50,822 bases of DNA. It comes from Spirogloea muscicola (Eukaryota; Streptophyta; Zygnematophyceae; Spirogloeales; Spirogloeaceae). The notes below the pieces were generated by a model that searched no databases, had not been told where the DNA came from, and was given only the letters and a program-made list of their open reading frames with translations. Shown one piece after another: positions 9,706-20,695 of this stretch (the first letter of the stretch is position 1; each line of letters opens with the position of its first letter). The stretch is from NCBI GenBank assembly GCA_009602725.1, contig WELB01000018.1:13749-64570 (forward strand), written 5' to 3'. The position numbers were made by a program, and so were the translations under genes.

Positions 9706-11913
9706 ATGCCAGCGGCCCCATTGCCTTGTCGTTCGAGCGCACCGTGCGCGCCGTCTCGCCTGGCGCCACCCACCCCCGCCCNGCGGCACGCTGCGCTGGC
9801 TGCGCCACCGCGGGCTCCGCGCCGGCGACGCCCTCGCGCTGCTCTTCGTCATCGCCGCCGTCCCCGACGCCCGTGCGCCCGCTGCCCCACCTCGCCGCGC
9901 CGTGCTTCTTGCCAGGCCCACCGGATTCGCTGCTGCTCCACCTTTGGCTGCGCTGCCGTCGTAACACCTTTACCTGACGGCGCCTCGCCCCGCTCTCTCG
10001 CCTGTCTTGGGGGGTCTGCCAGGAGGCGCGAGGAGGCCCGTGAGCCGCTGCGACCCCGTGCAGATCATCGCGCACATCCAGGAGGTCGTGCGGCCGCTCC
10101 TCGACGCCTACATTGCCCTCCTCCACGACCTGCAGGTGCGGCCCCCAAGGCAATAGCACAGGCATTTTCATGGTGCTCCATGGCCCCGCCTGTACGCGTC
10201 CATTGCCTGTAAACAAAGGTTCGGAGAGACTGGCAGCAAGCCGCGTCGCGGCCGGCCTTCTCTGGACTTAGTGAGTCGCCAGAGCATTGAATGAGCAGGC
10301 TGAACCGTAAGACCGCCGGGCAGCGAGGTTGGCGGGTGAGGATGGCACCTCCTTGCTCGTGACGGAGACCCCGGAATGCCAGCCCTGATCCAAGCGGTGG
10401 TGCCATCTTGGCTCGCAGGGGGTGGTCGACTTCCGAGTTGCCAAGAATGACAGCGAGGAAAGGGCCATCGTTGACGAGGCTGTGGCATTCGGAGCCACCA
10501 AGCTTGTGATGGGGAGGCCGTCCAAGCTATTCGGCAGGTCAGCCTTTTGCACAGCAGCCTCTTATAGAGGGGCTGTCAAACGCACGGTTGATCAACTTTC
10601 TGACACGTGCAAATCTGGGGGATCAGGGTGGTGGGGTCCAGTTTCCTTCCCCACTCGCGTCAGAGCCCAAAAGATGGCAGCTGCACAATCTTCTTGATTG
10701 GTGCTGCTTGCTGCTTATAGAAAGGACAGACCCAATCAAGGAGGGGGATTTTGACAAGCTATATCAGTGCCTCAGACCTCGCATGCTGGTCTTTCATTGC
10801 AGGGGCCTTGGGAATGTGGTGAAATACTGCGTGAAGAACCGGCCACTTGGATGCGAGGTCCTGGTCGTGCAGAAGCAGAAGCTGGTGCTCCACGAGTGCG
10901 GCGAGGAGAGCAGCCCGACGCTGACGACTGTCGGCAGCGGCGAGGCGCTGCTGAGTCCATCGAGTCACCACAGCCAGGGCAGTTGGAACGAAGCCTCGCC
11001 AAGAGGCGAAGCCTCGCCAAGAGGCGAGAACAGCAAATATCCGCTCCAGTCCCTGAAAGTGGCGGGCCTCCCACAGGTATCTGCTGCAGCGCTGAGTTCT
11101 CCTCTTGGAAGTCGCGCAAGCTCCATCTCGCCGCCCGGGAAGGTCAACACAAAGCCCACAACAAACGACGTCGGGTGGAGCTTCCATAAGAGCCCGCCGG
11201 TTGCTGCTACTTCTGCGGAGGTCCCTAGCGACATCGGATGCGCAGAGGCAGGGAGGAGGCGCAAGCAAGTACTGTTCGGGTGGAGGCGGGCTCCCATGAG
11301 CACAGCAAGCGAGGAGCCGAAGGCGCCAGAGTCGCCATCGTTGCAGAGCGTGACAACGACGGACTCGCCGACCCAATCCTGCAGCAGCCCGGCCCAGTGG
11401 CGGCAGGTCGTGAGCAGCCCCAGGCCATCAGTTTCGCTGCAGAGTGTTGGCACGTCCGATGCTTCGAGCCTCCGGTCACCATCCTCCCAGTTCACGCTCG
11501 ATGATGCCATCTGCGAGCTGCGGAGCCTGCGGCGGGCTCCACGGTCCCCACTGCCAGCTGTGGCGGGCAACGAAGACCTGAAGCTGGACGATGAGCTGTC
11601 GCGGTCCGACGACGGGAGCAACACAGGAGCGTCTGACACAGTGGCTGCGCTGTCACTGGCCGCCGGTGGCCGAAGCGGCCTTGGCGCTATCGACAGGGTG
11701 CAGAGGGTTGCAGTGCGACGGCGGGGTGGGCACTTCCGGCACATGAGCTACGATGCGACAAGCTCCAGCGCAAATCTCATGCTTGTGGGGTGTCACACGC
11801 CGGAGCAGGAGGATGATGCCATGGCGCGCATTCTCAAGACCAGCATCGAGCGCCGCAACTGCATTCTCCTCATGGGGGCCCGTCAGACTGGAGAAACTGC
11901 CCTCCACTGCTGA
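9706..11913 (+). CDS. USP-domain protein with long Ser-rich tail, copy 2
   Basis: Exons 9706-9872, 10023-10135, 10419-10537 and 10803-11913. Exons 2 and 3 are 113 and 119 bases, exactly as in the copy at 4144. Exon 1 is 166 bases, also identical, if the N at 9782 is ignored; the CDS then closes to 502 codons plus stop. USP features are a helix LRWLRHRG, a strand ALALLFVIAAVPD, VVDFRVAKND and GATKLVMGRPSKLFGR, which keeps the G-x-P/S loop better than copy 1. The N-terminal 25 residues do not resemble the first USP strand of copy 1, whereas frame 3 of the same DNA gives IALSFERTVRAV, so a second local error or a decayed strand is possible. After GCEVLVVQKQKLVLHE the tail of about 330 residues is Ser/Pro-rich, with a direct repeat (GEASPR twice), and ends ARILKTSIERRNCI, like copy 1. 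The last exon is 384 bases longer than in copy 1. Confidence 0.75.
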
Positions 11914-12516
11914 CACGAAGCCTTGCATACCGCAACAGGAAGGACACATGTGTGTTACACATTGTATAACGGAAGGACTTCCCTTGCAGCTCTTGCAGAG
12001 ACAACCAAGACTGCTGTGCTTCCTCCATATTGCCAGGGTCGCCAGAGCCACTTGCAGCATTAGCCTGCACTACTGACTGCTATCCTGCTCAAAGAAAAGG
12101 AATTAGCAGTGACAGCTTTGAGGACCTCTGCAAGCTGAGGCAAGCAAGGACTGCTTTTATAGCAACAAAGGAGTTGTGTGCTCAGGTCTCTTCTGGGTCC
12201 CCTGTCGCAAGAGCAGCCTTGCTGCTCCTTGGCTACAAGAGCAGTGACAGAGTTGGGCTGCTGCAAGCATGTGAAGCTTTGCAAAGTGCAGGAGCAGACC
12301 GACATCGTCCTGCTGATGACATCTGTGCGCCACTCATGCTCACAAATTGCCGCAGTGGGTTGCTGGTTATATATATCAGGCCCAACTTACACATTGCAGG
12401 CAGTAATCTGATGGACCAATTTTGGACCAATTTTGATCAGGATCTCATTTTACTCTAGCTGCTACAACCTTGCAGGCTACATAATATGTACAGCAACAGT
12501 CTGCACAACATACACG
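11914..12516. other. Convergent 3' intergenic region
   Basis: The interval lies between the stop of the second USP gene (plus) and the stop of the GDPD gene (minus). It is less GC-rich than the exons, has short open frames only, and presumably holds both 3' UTRs. No gene is seen. Confidence 0.55.
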
Positions 12517-14790
12517 TTACTCATGGTTTTTTGACTGACAATGTGTCCTCATATTACTGATCATTCCGGTAAGCTCAAGTGGCCTACTCGTCACAATGCC
12601 ATCAACCCCTGCTTCTAACATGCTTCTCATTGTCTCCTGGTCATCACAAGTCCAAGCCTGAACCTCCTTCCCAGCGCTGCACAGAATCATCAAGTGCAGC
12701 CCGAATAGACCCACTCAGTTCCGCATGAGCACCTTAACCAAATATTTGAGGTGACCAACAGAAGATAAAGTTGAGGCTTGGTTCATGGGCCACATGGAGG
12801 ACATAAAAGTAGTAATTGGTAGCATGCAGAGGAGAGCAGCTTGCTATCAGCATACAGCAGTTGGCTGGTGGACGCACCTGTGCACTTCTGCCACAAGCTG
12901 AGGAGTGACGAGGCCATGGAAGACGCCCACAACCTCGGGCTCGATCATTCTCAGCAGGCTGCCCGCTTGCCCGGTGCGAGAATCCGTCATGAGAATATAC
13001 CCAGCCTGGTATGGTATGATAGGGTTCAGTGAATGATGTAAAGACAACAACCACACAGCCAAGCCTACATCAAGTACCCCAAAGGAAGCAAGACTGGCTG
13101 GCCAACACACATTGCTGACCTTGATGGCAGGTTCCAACTGCTTGAGCTCGGCTACAACGCCATCAAGCTTTGACCACACCAAGCAGTTGTGGCAGCCAGC
13201 TTGTCTGACCTAAGCAGAGTCCACATCCAGGGCCAGAGTTGGTCGTGATGGGTGTGTGCTACTGAAACAAATGCTCATGCACTGTTCTTCACCAGAAGAC
13301 ATAGCCCAGCGGCAGCCCAAGATGGCAGAATTAGCCAGCCAAGCCGAAGAATACATGCCTCACCACGTTAAGAACGTCAAACGCCAGCGAGACCTCATGA
13401 AGAGGAGGACCAGTTTTCACATCTACGATGATTGTCTTCAACTTCCCACCCAATGTCTGCAGGACAATCGCTGTTCTGGTCTAGCTCCACGCATTGCAGC
13501 TCTATTGAACAGGACTTACAGCGGATCACACAGGTGATACCCATGTACATCAAGCACATGCAGAGTCTGTCTGCCTGAAGGTGATTGGGCTGGCAAGTTC
13601 TACAGCATGCAAGACTTACAGCATGCAACACGAACTGTGTACAGTAAAGAGCTGTTGCCCCTCACTCTCAGAGCTTCCGCCAGCGTCGGAACCCGCTCGC
13701 CCAGGAGCCGTGAGTGGTGATACTGGCCTGCGTCCAGCTGCACCACCTGCCCTGCCCAAGCTTGACGAGAAATGACAAGATGGTTGTCAAGCCAGCTGCA
13801 GCAAGGGCCCGACCACAGGCCGCAAAAACAAACCTTGACGCCGATGGCCAAAAGCACAAGGTGTTAAGCTCCCCAAGTAGCAAGCTTTGAGGCTTGTGAG
13901 AGCAAAGGTCACTTCTCACCTCCGAGAGAAGTACATCACCGACCTGTACATCCGGCCGCTGCATCATGACCTGCAGATCCCTGTGTTGTTGCCAAGTATG
14001 CCACAGTCTATATTTGTGAGCGGCAATGCTCGACATTCTCGTGCCAATAAGCCCCAGTTGACGTTCGTGGGTGCATGAGCGTGCCTGACGTGAAGCGCGA
14101 CCAGCCCGCCGTCCGCAGTGCGGGACACATCGACCTCCATGCAGTCGGCGCCGGCTTCGAGAGCCAGGCGGTATGCAGCTGCCTGGGCCCAACAAACACC
14201 AATGCTGCTTGCAGATGTGAGCGCCAGGTGAGGGCGATCACAAGAGAGGAGGCGCGGGGTGCGCAGGAAATCAAAAGCGTGGCCAGATCAAGCCAATACA
14301 TTGCTCTGGCAAAAGCTAGTGCAGAAGAAGGAGCGCGAGCTCTGAGGGACTCAGAGATGGTGCAGCCATAGGCTGGAGAGCTTGGGCAGCGACCGTGTTG
14401 GGAGGCGCGCGGGAGGAGTCGCCGCCGTGCGCGCAGACGAGCGGGGCGCGCTGAGAGAGCAGCCGGCGGCAGACCTCTGCGGGAGGCAGCTGGTCACCAC
14501 GGCGCTGGGCTTGGCATCAGCAGGCGACGCAGCCTCAGGGCTTGGCATTTAGCAGTGAGCGAGAGCGAGGCCGCGAAAGGTGGCCAGCGCACCGTCGATG
14601 GCGCTGGCGGCGGCGGCGAAGGCAACGGCGGCGGCGGCGGCGGCGGCTTTGGCAGCGCGAGGCGGCGGAGGAAGAGGAGGCCGGGGAGGAGGAGGAGGAG
14701 GAAGAGGCCCGCGGAGAGGAGGAGGTAGGCGCGGAAGCTCAGGCGCGGCAGCAGCGGCGCCCGGCGCCCGCGCGCCGCGCTGCGCCGCAT
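12517..14790 (-). CDS. Glycerophosphodiester phosphodiesterase, GDPD4-type, membrane-anchored
   Basis: Nine exons (minus strand: 14790-14593, 14450-14394, 14182-14090, 13970-13920, 13746-13666, 13456-13364, 13209-13120, 13005-12878, 12676-12517) join in phase to 316 codons plus stop. The enzyme family hydrolyses glycerophosphodiesters to glycerol-3-phosphate and an alcohol. Residues 20-43 are a hydrophobic segment (LLLSAGLFLLLLLPGLLF) after a basic N-terminus, so a signal anchor, then a Pro-rich linker. The catalytic core follows: AHGGDSSRAPPNT (His about 74, where most GDPDs have HRG), EVDVSRTADGG (Glu and Asp ligands, about 101 and 103), VALH (second His, about 116), IIVDVKTGPPLHE, NCLVWSK, EVVGVFH and VQAWTCDD...GVDGIVTSRP. 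To my knowledge HGG instead of HRG is typical of the plant GDPD4 type. The exon before LVALH lacks the usual HDR continuation, so exon 4 could be longer at its 5' side. It diverges from the gene at 14966. Confidence 0.85.
14250..14335 (-). mobile_element. LINE tail inside intron of the GDPD gene
   Basis: The plus strand reads GGGGTGCGCAGGAAATCAAA and AAGCCAATACATTGCTCTGGC, then AAAAGCTAGTGCAGAAG, the antisense LINE tail. It lies in the intron between GDPD exons 2 and 3, in the same orientation as the host gene. No ORF terminus remains. Confidence 0.7.
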
Positions 14791-14965
14791 GGCCGCGACG
14801 AGCGAGGCGTCAGGCGTTTGCAGTGCAGTGCGGGCAGGCCGCGCTGGTGGCCGCTGCTTCTGGGTTTTGTCAGATTCTCTCTCTCCGCACCGTCGACGGG
14901 AACCAGTGGCTGCAGTGGGGGGGTGTCACGTTGCGGCAGTGCCTTCGCGGTCGCCAAGCCGCGCG
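14791..14965. promoter_or_regulatory. Putative bidirectional promoter
   Basis: Only 175 bases separate the inferred start codons of the GDPD gene (minus, 14790) and the nucleotidyltransferase gene (plus, 14966). The interval is GC-rich in its left part and holds no clear TATA box. The arrangement implies that both genes share regulatory DNA, with transcripts possibly overlapping at their 5' ends. This is inference from the gene models. Confidence 0.5.
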
Positions 14966-17900
14966 ATGGAGGCTCCGCCGCCGTTGCCACCGCCGCCGCC
15001 GCCGCCGCCACCGCNGCGGCCGTGCCCGCCGTCGGGGCCGAGGCGCCGGCGGTGGCGCGAGCACCTTCGGAGGCCGAGGGCCGCGGCGAGACGCGCGGCC
15101 ACCAGACCTTGCCGGTGAGCCACGACGGTTTCTCTGCCCTGTTCGGCAGTGGCTGGTCCAAGTGGCAATCGGCCAGGCGTGAGGGGCCTCGGCGGCACCT
15201 CAGCCTCTTGGAGAGAGTGACGGTCTCGATCGCCGCCGACAGCGGCTAAAGCCGGCGAGCACTGGAGCAAGGGTGGCTTGCTGGTTGCCGGCGCCGTCAC
15301 TGGCCTATGTTTGCAGGTCCGCATGCTCGCTGCAGCTCATCCCCGGCACTTACAGCTTATGAGACCGCTGACTTCCGATCATTGTGTCTGCAGTGGTGGA
15401 ACATGTTGCAGAAGCTGCCGCCACCAGGATGGCGTCTGCGCTCCACCTCGACGAGGCTTGGTTCAGCGCATCAGCGCCCCTAGACAGACTCCTGCACTGC
15501 TTGTTTGCGGAGCTCCAGCCATCTCAGGAGGACCATCTGCAGCGCTGCCAGGTCGTGGACCGCCTCAACAGCGTCCTGGCAGACACCAACATCTGCCCTC
15601 CAGGTGCGACAATCTCGCTAGGGAGGCCAGCCCTAGGATCACGTCCGAGCCTACAATTTCTCCACCATGTCACCACAGAATTAGCACAGGGATTAGCAGC
15701 CACTGTAGATCTGCCTCAACACCAACTTCTGTTCTATGTTGATGCCTCAGGTTCTACTGTCTTGCCTTTTGGCTCCTTTGAGTCCAATCTTTACACGCCA
15801 TGGGGGGATCTCGATGTCGCCCTGGAGCTACCCTCAGAATCTCCTCTGCACAGGGATTACGCCAACCGAAGATTGTTGGCCAGAATTGCACGCACCCTCG
15901 CACATGGCCAAACTCGTGAGCTACTGTCAGTGTGAGCAATTCATGTCTCATGCAGTTGCAGGGGTGTCTGGCCATGACAGCTGTGAAGTCGTTCACATGC
16001 TTGAATCCCTTCATCACTTACGTTGTGTTTATTGTACATGCGCACAGCAATGGCAGTGAGGATGCAAGTAGTTGCACATGCGCGCATCCCACTAATCATG
16101 TTCCACGACAAAGCCACTGGCATCGCCTGTGATCTGTCCATCAACAATGGCAAGGGTCTTCTCAAGTCCCGTGTCCTCAAGTGGGTGACTGAGCTTGATC
16201 CTAGGTGCCGACAGCTGATCTTCCTGGTAAGGCTTCCTTGCACCTCTTTACATTGTGCTCCATGCAGGCAATGCCAGGTCTAGTCTATAAAGTGCTGTAG
16301 TGGTGACTAACTCTAGAGAAGGAGGAGTGAGCTGAACGAGAAGGGTGCAAAGTTGCAGGTCAAATGGTGGGCAAAGTGCCAAGACATCAATTCTCCGAAG
16401 ATGGGGACACTAAATTCCTATGCTTTGGCCCAACTCGTGATTCTCCATTTGCAGGTGACAAGCTTATTTAGAGGCAAAACTTGTGTTTGGCTTGTTGTCA
16501 ACTAAGGCCAAGTTGATCGTGCATTGAGATAAGCAAAGGCCATGCAGGAGATTGCAGCATGAGCAGATCTTAGACCACGGACCATGCTTTGAGCTCGTCT
16601 AGAGCCCTCCTGCAGATGATTGTGCCTCCAATCCTGCCTCCGCTGAGTAGTATACTTCCCAAGGATTCGTCAGACGTATCTGTAGGTGCTTGCCTCCTCT
16701 TGGCTCAGCAAAGCACCAACGTGCAGTGAAGTTTGTACTTGGCCAGCTTCTGCATGTCACAGGATGCAGTCCTTGATGTGCTGTTTCCTTCTGCGGATAG
16801 TGTACTTACGGAATGTCCTGTAATTATCCAAGCAACCCCATTGAGACGGGCAGACACTTTGTTGTATGGCTTCGGTTGTTAAGTTAACCGCCTGCTCGAA
16901 TTACGTCACCAGGGCTTATGATGCATTGTTGCTTTGCTGTGTTTGAGCAGAAAAGGGTGTCCCTTTGAACATCGAGCACTTCTTCGGTCATTGCAAGCAA
17001 GCTTTGTCTGAGTGGAAGCTTCATAGTGGTGCTGCTTCAAATGAAACCAGCCTTGCAACACTCTTTGCTACATTCTTCCTCAGGGTATGCTGCCATGCAG
17101 ACTGCTGTAGCTGCAGGTGATCTGTACGGTTGTAAGCGTCGAGGTAAAAAGTCTTTTGTGATTGAGGGGTTGAGAAAGAGTACGCTGAGGCCTATGAAGG
17201 ACATGCAAGCACAAGTGTCTCTGATGTCTCGCAGTCTGCCAGAAGTACATGTGGCATTGGATCAATTAGCTGGGGCTGCATAGACGGCCTTGACTCGTTT
17301 ATATACACTTGCTAGCAACTTCCTCTAAGCCCATGCACGCACAGCGTAATCAAGTCATGTGACCATCTCATTCCAACTTGAACTTGATTTGATTCACTGC
17401 TGTGCAGTTTGGAGCAGTGAATGACTTGTGGCAGCAAGGTCTTGCAGTGTGCACTTACAGTGGCACATGGAGAGACCCACAAGATTTGCCACAGTCTTGG
17501 TCATCAAAATACTACAGCATGGCAGTGAGAAGCGTACCCTCCTCTACTCATCCACTTCATTATGTAGCTAACCTGTGGCAATGCTTTAGGCCATCACAAT
17601 CATAGTACGTGAGACTGTATTGACTAAGGGGTTGCCGATTCCGGGCTACTCATCTGAAGCGTACAACTTGAAGAATGCTCAGTCAGAAGATGCTGACAGT
17701 CTTCCTTCCTTACATTTGAAGTTGTCCTTGCAACAAAATACTCCCTGAGTAATGTCAAGTGCTGTCTATCCAAAGGTGGTGGATCCCTTCGATTTGGTGG
17801 AGAATTGTGCGCGCTCAGTGCAAGCCAACCATTTTCCACGCGTCATACATGCCTTTTCGTCAGCTGCTACAGCACTTGGCAGACCTCCTCCTTTGGAAGG

Positions 17901-19278
17901 CCACCGCCTGCAAGAACTGCAAAAGTTTTTGTTCAAGTGGCCTACTCGACCAGTGCGGGAGTTAACCAGATTGAGGCATGAACCTGCTGGTTGTGTTTCT
18001 CATGGCACAGACAATCCCAGGCACACATTAGCAGCCCCGTACAGCAGGCACTCACAGGACGCTGGTGAGACTGCAGATGTGCCCCATCGCCGGAGCCTTG
18101 AGCAGCTGCTACCCGCTGGTGCCAGTACATCAAGTGTTGGCATTGTGTGGAGTGGTCAAAGGCAGGTAGTTGGGCCGAGGGCAACTCAAGTAGTTCCTTT
18201 GAAACCTCAGGCCACAGTAGGCGGCATCCAGGGCCCCTCAGCTTCAGGCCGTGAAGGCTCTTGGTGGCGGCAGCCTCACAACAATGGCGGAACAAGTTTG
18301 GACCAAAGGCAACAGCATCAATGGCGAGGCGTTGACGAGATTCGCACTCCCCCTGTACAAGATGGCCCATGGTCCAGACACGAGCACTCTATTCCAGCTG
18401 CAACTTCACAGGTGGGGCATGACCATGTGTCTGCCTCCATGCTGAACATAACCAGGCCTATGCAGGCATTGCCACATTCACCTTCTGCACATCCAGACTC
18501 CCAGCTGCCACCGGCGCTGCCAAAGGGCCATCTACCAGCTCGTGTAGTTGAGCTGTCGACAGCAAGGCCAGGCGAGCACAAGGTGGCACAGCCACTTCAA
18601 GCAGGTTCCTATCCAGCAGATGTTGCAAGTTTGACTAGCGGTATCAACCTGCTGGCTCTGCTCCTGCCCAAAGAGGCCCAGCGCCTACAGGGTGCTCGCG
18701 AGCTAAGTCCTCAAGCGACCATCCAGAACGAGCTAAATGCTGACAGTATGAAAGAGGATGGAGATCACAATCAAAAAGGGGTTTTGCCAGCACGTAAAGG
18801 GTCAGGGCCGACTCGAGGACAAATGCGTGGGCAGGGTCGGTACCACAGGCCAAGAAGAGGGTCAGAAGTAGGTTTGGACACTGGACTTAGTGCCACAGGT
18901 GCTTCTGCTTCAGGAGCAAGTACATATCCCGAGGCATCCCCTCAACCTTTCAATGCAGATGAGCAGAGACAGAGAGTTGCAGGAGATGGTGAAGCGTGCA
19001 GCCAAGAAGGGCAATCTGCAGAGCGCAAGGGGTTGGAGCAGCCTGTAGAAAAGCGACGTGGGCAAGGCCGGGCACGGTATAGCAGGTCAAAGGGAGAGGT
19101 GAAAGCTGGGGCTAATGTTGGTTCTAAAGAGACAGGCAGTCGTGACTCAGGGCCAAGCGACCAGGCTGTTGGCCCGTCCTCAGGTGGCAGAGGTGGCAGA
19201 AGACGGGTGGTCATCAATGCCGTGGGCATGCCCCCCCCAACAGCCAACAGTATGCAGACTGAGTGGGCCGGTACTTGA
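14966..19278 (+). CDS. Non-canonical poly(A)/poly(U) polymerase (Cid1/TUTase-type nucleotidyltransferase)
   Basis: Exons 14966-15114, 15394-15603, 15751-15915, 16048-16226, 16359-16454, 16616-16685, 16951-17084, 17408-17524 and 17776-19278. Ignoring the N at 15014, they close to 873 codons plus stop. The family adds A or U to RNA 3' ends. Visible motifs: the nucleotidyltransferase signature PFGSFESNLYTPWGDLD (GS and DxD, residues about 125-140); third Asp in IACDLSINN (about 203); the poly(A)-polymerase-associated helices VKWWAKCQDIN and GTLNSYALAQLVILHL; then PPILPPLSSIL, SLATLFATFFLRF and VCTYSGTWRDP. The end of the folded part is VVDPFDLVENCARSVQANHF. This order matches plant nucleotidyltransferase family proteins. 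The N-terminus is a Pro run followed by an Arg/Gly-rich RGG-like stretch. The last exon adds about 450 residues of Gln/Ser/Gly/Arg-rich low-complexity sequence with RGQGR-type repeats, probably RNA-binding. Whether it prefers ATP or UTP cannot be told. Exon 1 is the least certain. Confidence 0.85.
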
Positions 19279-19966
19279 GGACCGATGCTTCTATGCACAT
19301 AAGCAGAGTGTTGTCCATCGTGGAGGACAGTAAGGTGGACATGCACCTCGGCTGGACTTGGCTGGGATAGCTGGAGGGAACTTCAATGCGGCGCAGTGTT
19401 GAGGTGCTGGCAACATGTGGGTCGTCCTTTTCAAGGTAACAGTTAGTTAAGAGAATGTTGCACATTCTGCAGGTTGTCTGATAACAACCACTGTGTGCTT
19501 TGTTGCATTCAAGTGATCAGAGCTCTGACTAGCATGGACTGATGGCGCCAAGAATTCTGAACATACTGCAGCTACTTCACCGGCGAGCAACCACTTCCAA
19601 CTTCCATTGATGAGGCGTGAAAGCTGGTATGAAAGTGATGAGCTGCTCTGCAGCAGTAAGGAGTAGGGCAGCCGCAACAACTCGGCAACAACTTTGAGGC
19701 TGGTTGCAGAGTGCCGCTGCCCAGGAGGAAACGTAAAAGATGGAGTCTAGAGAGTGATAGCCACGAGAATGTAGTAAACATGCCGAGCCAATTTTTGTCT
19801 CCTCTTGCTCGCCTCATGCCATGCATGGAGCTGCCAGCATCTGCACGTATTACAAGGCCACGAGGGCAAAGCAAGCCTAAGTTGACGAGTCACTATGAGT
19901 TAGTGTTGCCAGCCAACAAGCCCTTGCTGTGTCGCGGTGCATGATCTGCGCATGCAGGCGTGGGGC
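19279..19966. other. Interval downstream of the nucleotidyltransferase gene
   Basis: It should contain the 3' UTR of the preceding gene. A 77-codon plus-strand frame (19711-19944) starting MPLPRRKRKRW is basic and might be an exon or a LINE remnant, but nothing identifies it. Confidence 0.4.
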
Positions 19967-20420
19967 TTATATTCCATTGGGGTGGGTGAAGCAGCTAATA
20001 CAGGGTAGCTGTAAGAGCCAGCTGATTTGTGGAGAACAGATGTCACGGCAGACTGGCAGCTCAGGGCCCATCCAGTAGCCTCGTGTCAGCAATATGATGT
20101 CGGATGAGCCCAGGGATAGGAAGGGGAGCCTGGCTACGGAGTCCTGCTGCGAAAGCCTAGAGGTGCTGCCAAGGGCATGGAGGGCAGGAGCAAAGTGTGC
20201 TGAGTGAAGCAAAATGCGTGCAATATGTATGAATGAGATGGAAACTAGATCAAGCCAACACACTGTTCAAGCAAAAGCTAGTGTAATTATGGGGCTACAC
20301 AGCATCAAGCCTTGTGCAAAGGAAGGCTGTGGTGACAGTACGAAAAGCCTGCGGAAGGGAGACTTCAGTACCCATGAGTGATCACTTGCGGATGTGACAA
20401 GCTGACATGGGGAGTTGAAT
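19967..20420 (-). mobile_element. Two LINE 3' ends in series, antisense
   Basis: Near 20095-20075 the minus strand encodes GSSDIILLTRGY and runs on into WMGPE, an ORF terminus with its stop lost. From 20214 the antisense tail reads AAGCCAACACACTGTTCAAGC and AAAAGCTAGTGTAATTATGG. At 20370-20385 the minus strand has a second ORF terminus (VITHGY plus stop). Both copies are degenerate and lie in the same orientation. Confidence 0.7.
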
Positions 20421-20614
20421 GGGGTTTGCAGGGCCAGAAGGAGTTACTAGCCGCCGGTGAGTGGGGGAGCAGCTATGGAGACAGGAAACAGAGGAGCCCT
20501 ACTTCACTAGAGCCATTTCTTTCCTTGATTGCGGGGGGGTAAGTACAGCCCAGCAAGACGGCTGGCTGGCTGTGGAAATGAGACGGTATTGACCTGAGTC
20601 CCTCTCAATTTCTC

Positions 20615-20695
20615 TTGGTTCTTCTTGGAAACAGTGTACTGGCTTGCATTGGCCTCCCTCTCATTCACACCGCGCGCCTTCTGTCTTCCACTGTC
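20615..20695 (+). mobile_element. LINE tail fragment
   Basis: The sequence AACAGTGTACTGGCTTGCATT, then GGCCTCCCTCTCATTCACACC and GCGCGCCTTCTG matches the LINE tail in sense orientation. It lies just upstream of the GC-rich region that may hold the first exon of the MMADHC gene, so it could sit in that gene's promoter or leader. Confidence 0.7.

Noticed and set aside
10588-10802. Open 5' extension of the last exon of the second USP gene
   Set aside because: The paralogue shows that the exon begins after CAG at 10802; the open stretch before it is intron.
14542-15249. Long Ala/Glu/Arg-rich ORFs of 235 and 200 codons on the plus strand
   Set aside because: They are antisense to GDPD exon 1 and the Pro/Ala repeats there, and switch frame at the N. 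Only the part after 14966, in the frame that joins exon 2, is used in the nucleotidyltransferase model.
17752-19278. 508-codon ORF as an independent single-exon gene
   Set aside because: Its first residues (VVDPFDLVENCARSV) continue the nucleotidyltransferase fold from the previous exon in phase, so it is the last exon of that gene.
20214-20290. Independent SINE family based on the recurring tail
   Set aside because: Every well-preserved tail is preceded by the LINE 3' UTR or ORF terminus, or is short enough to be a truncated LINE end. No tRNA- or 7SL-like head with A and B boxes was seen.
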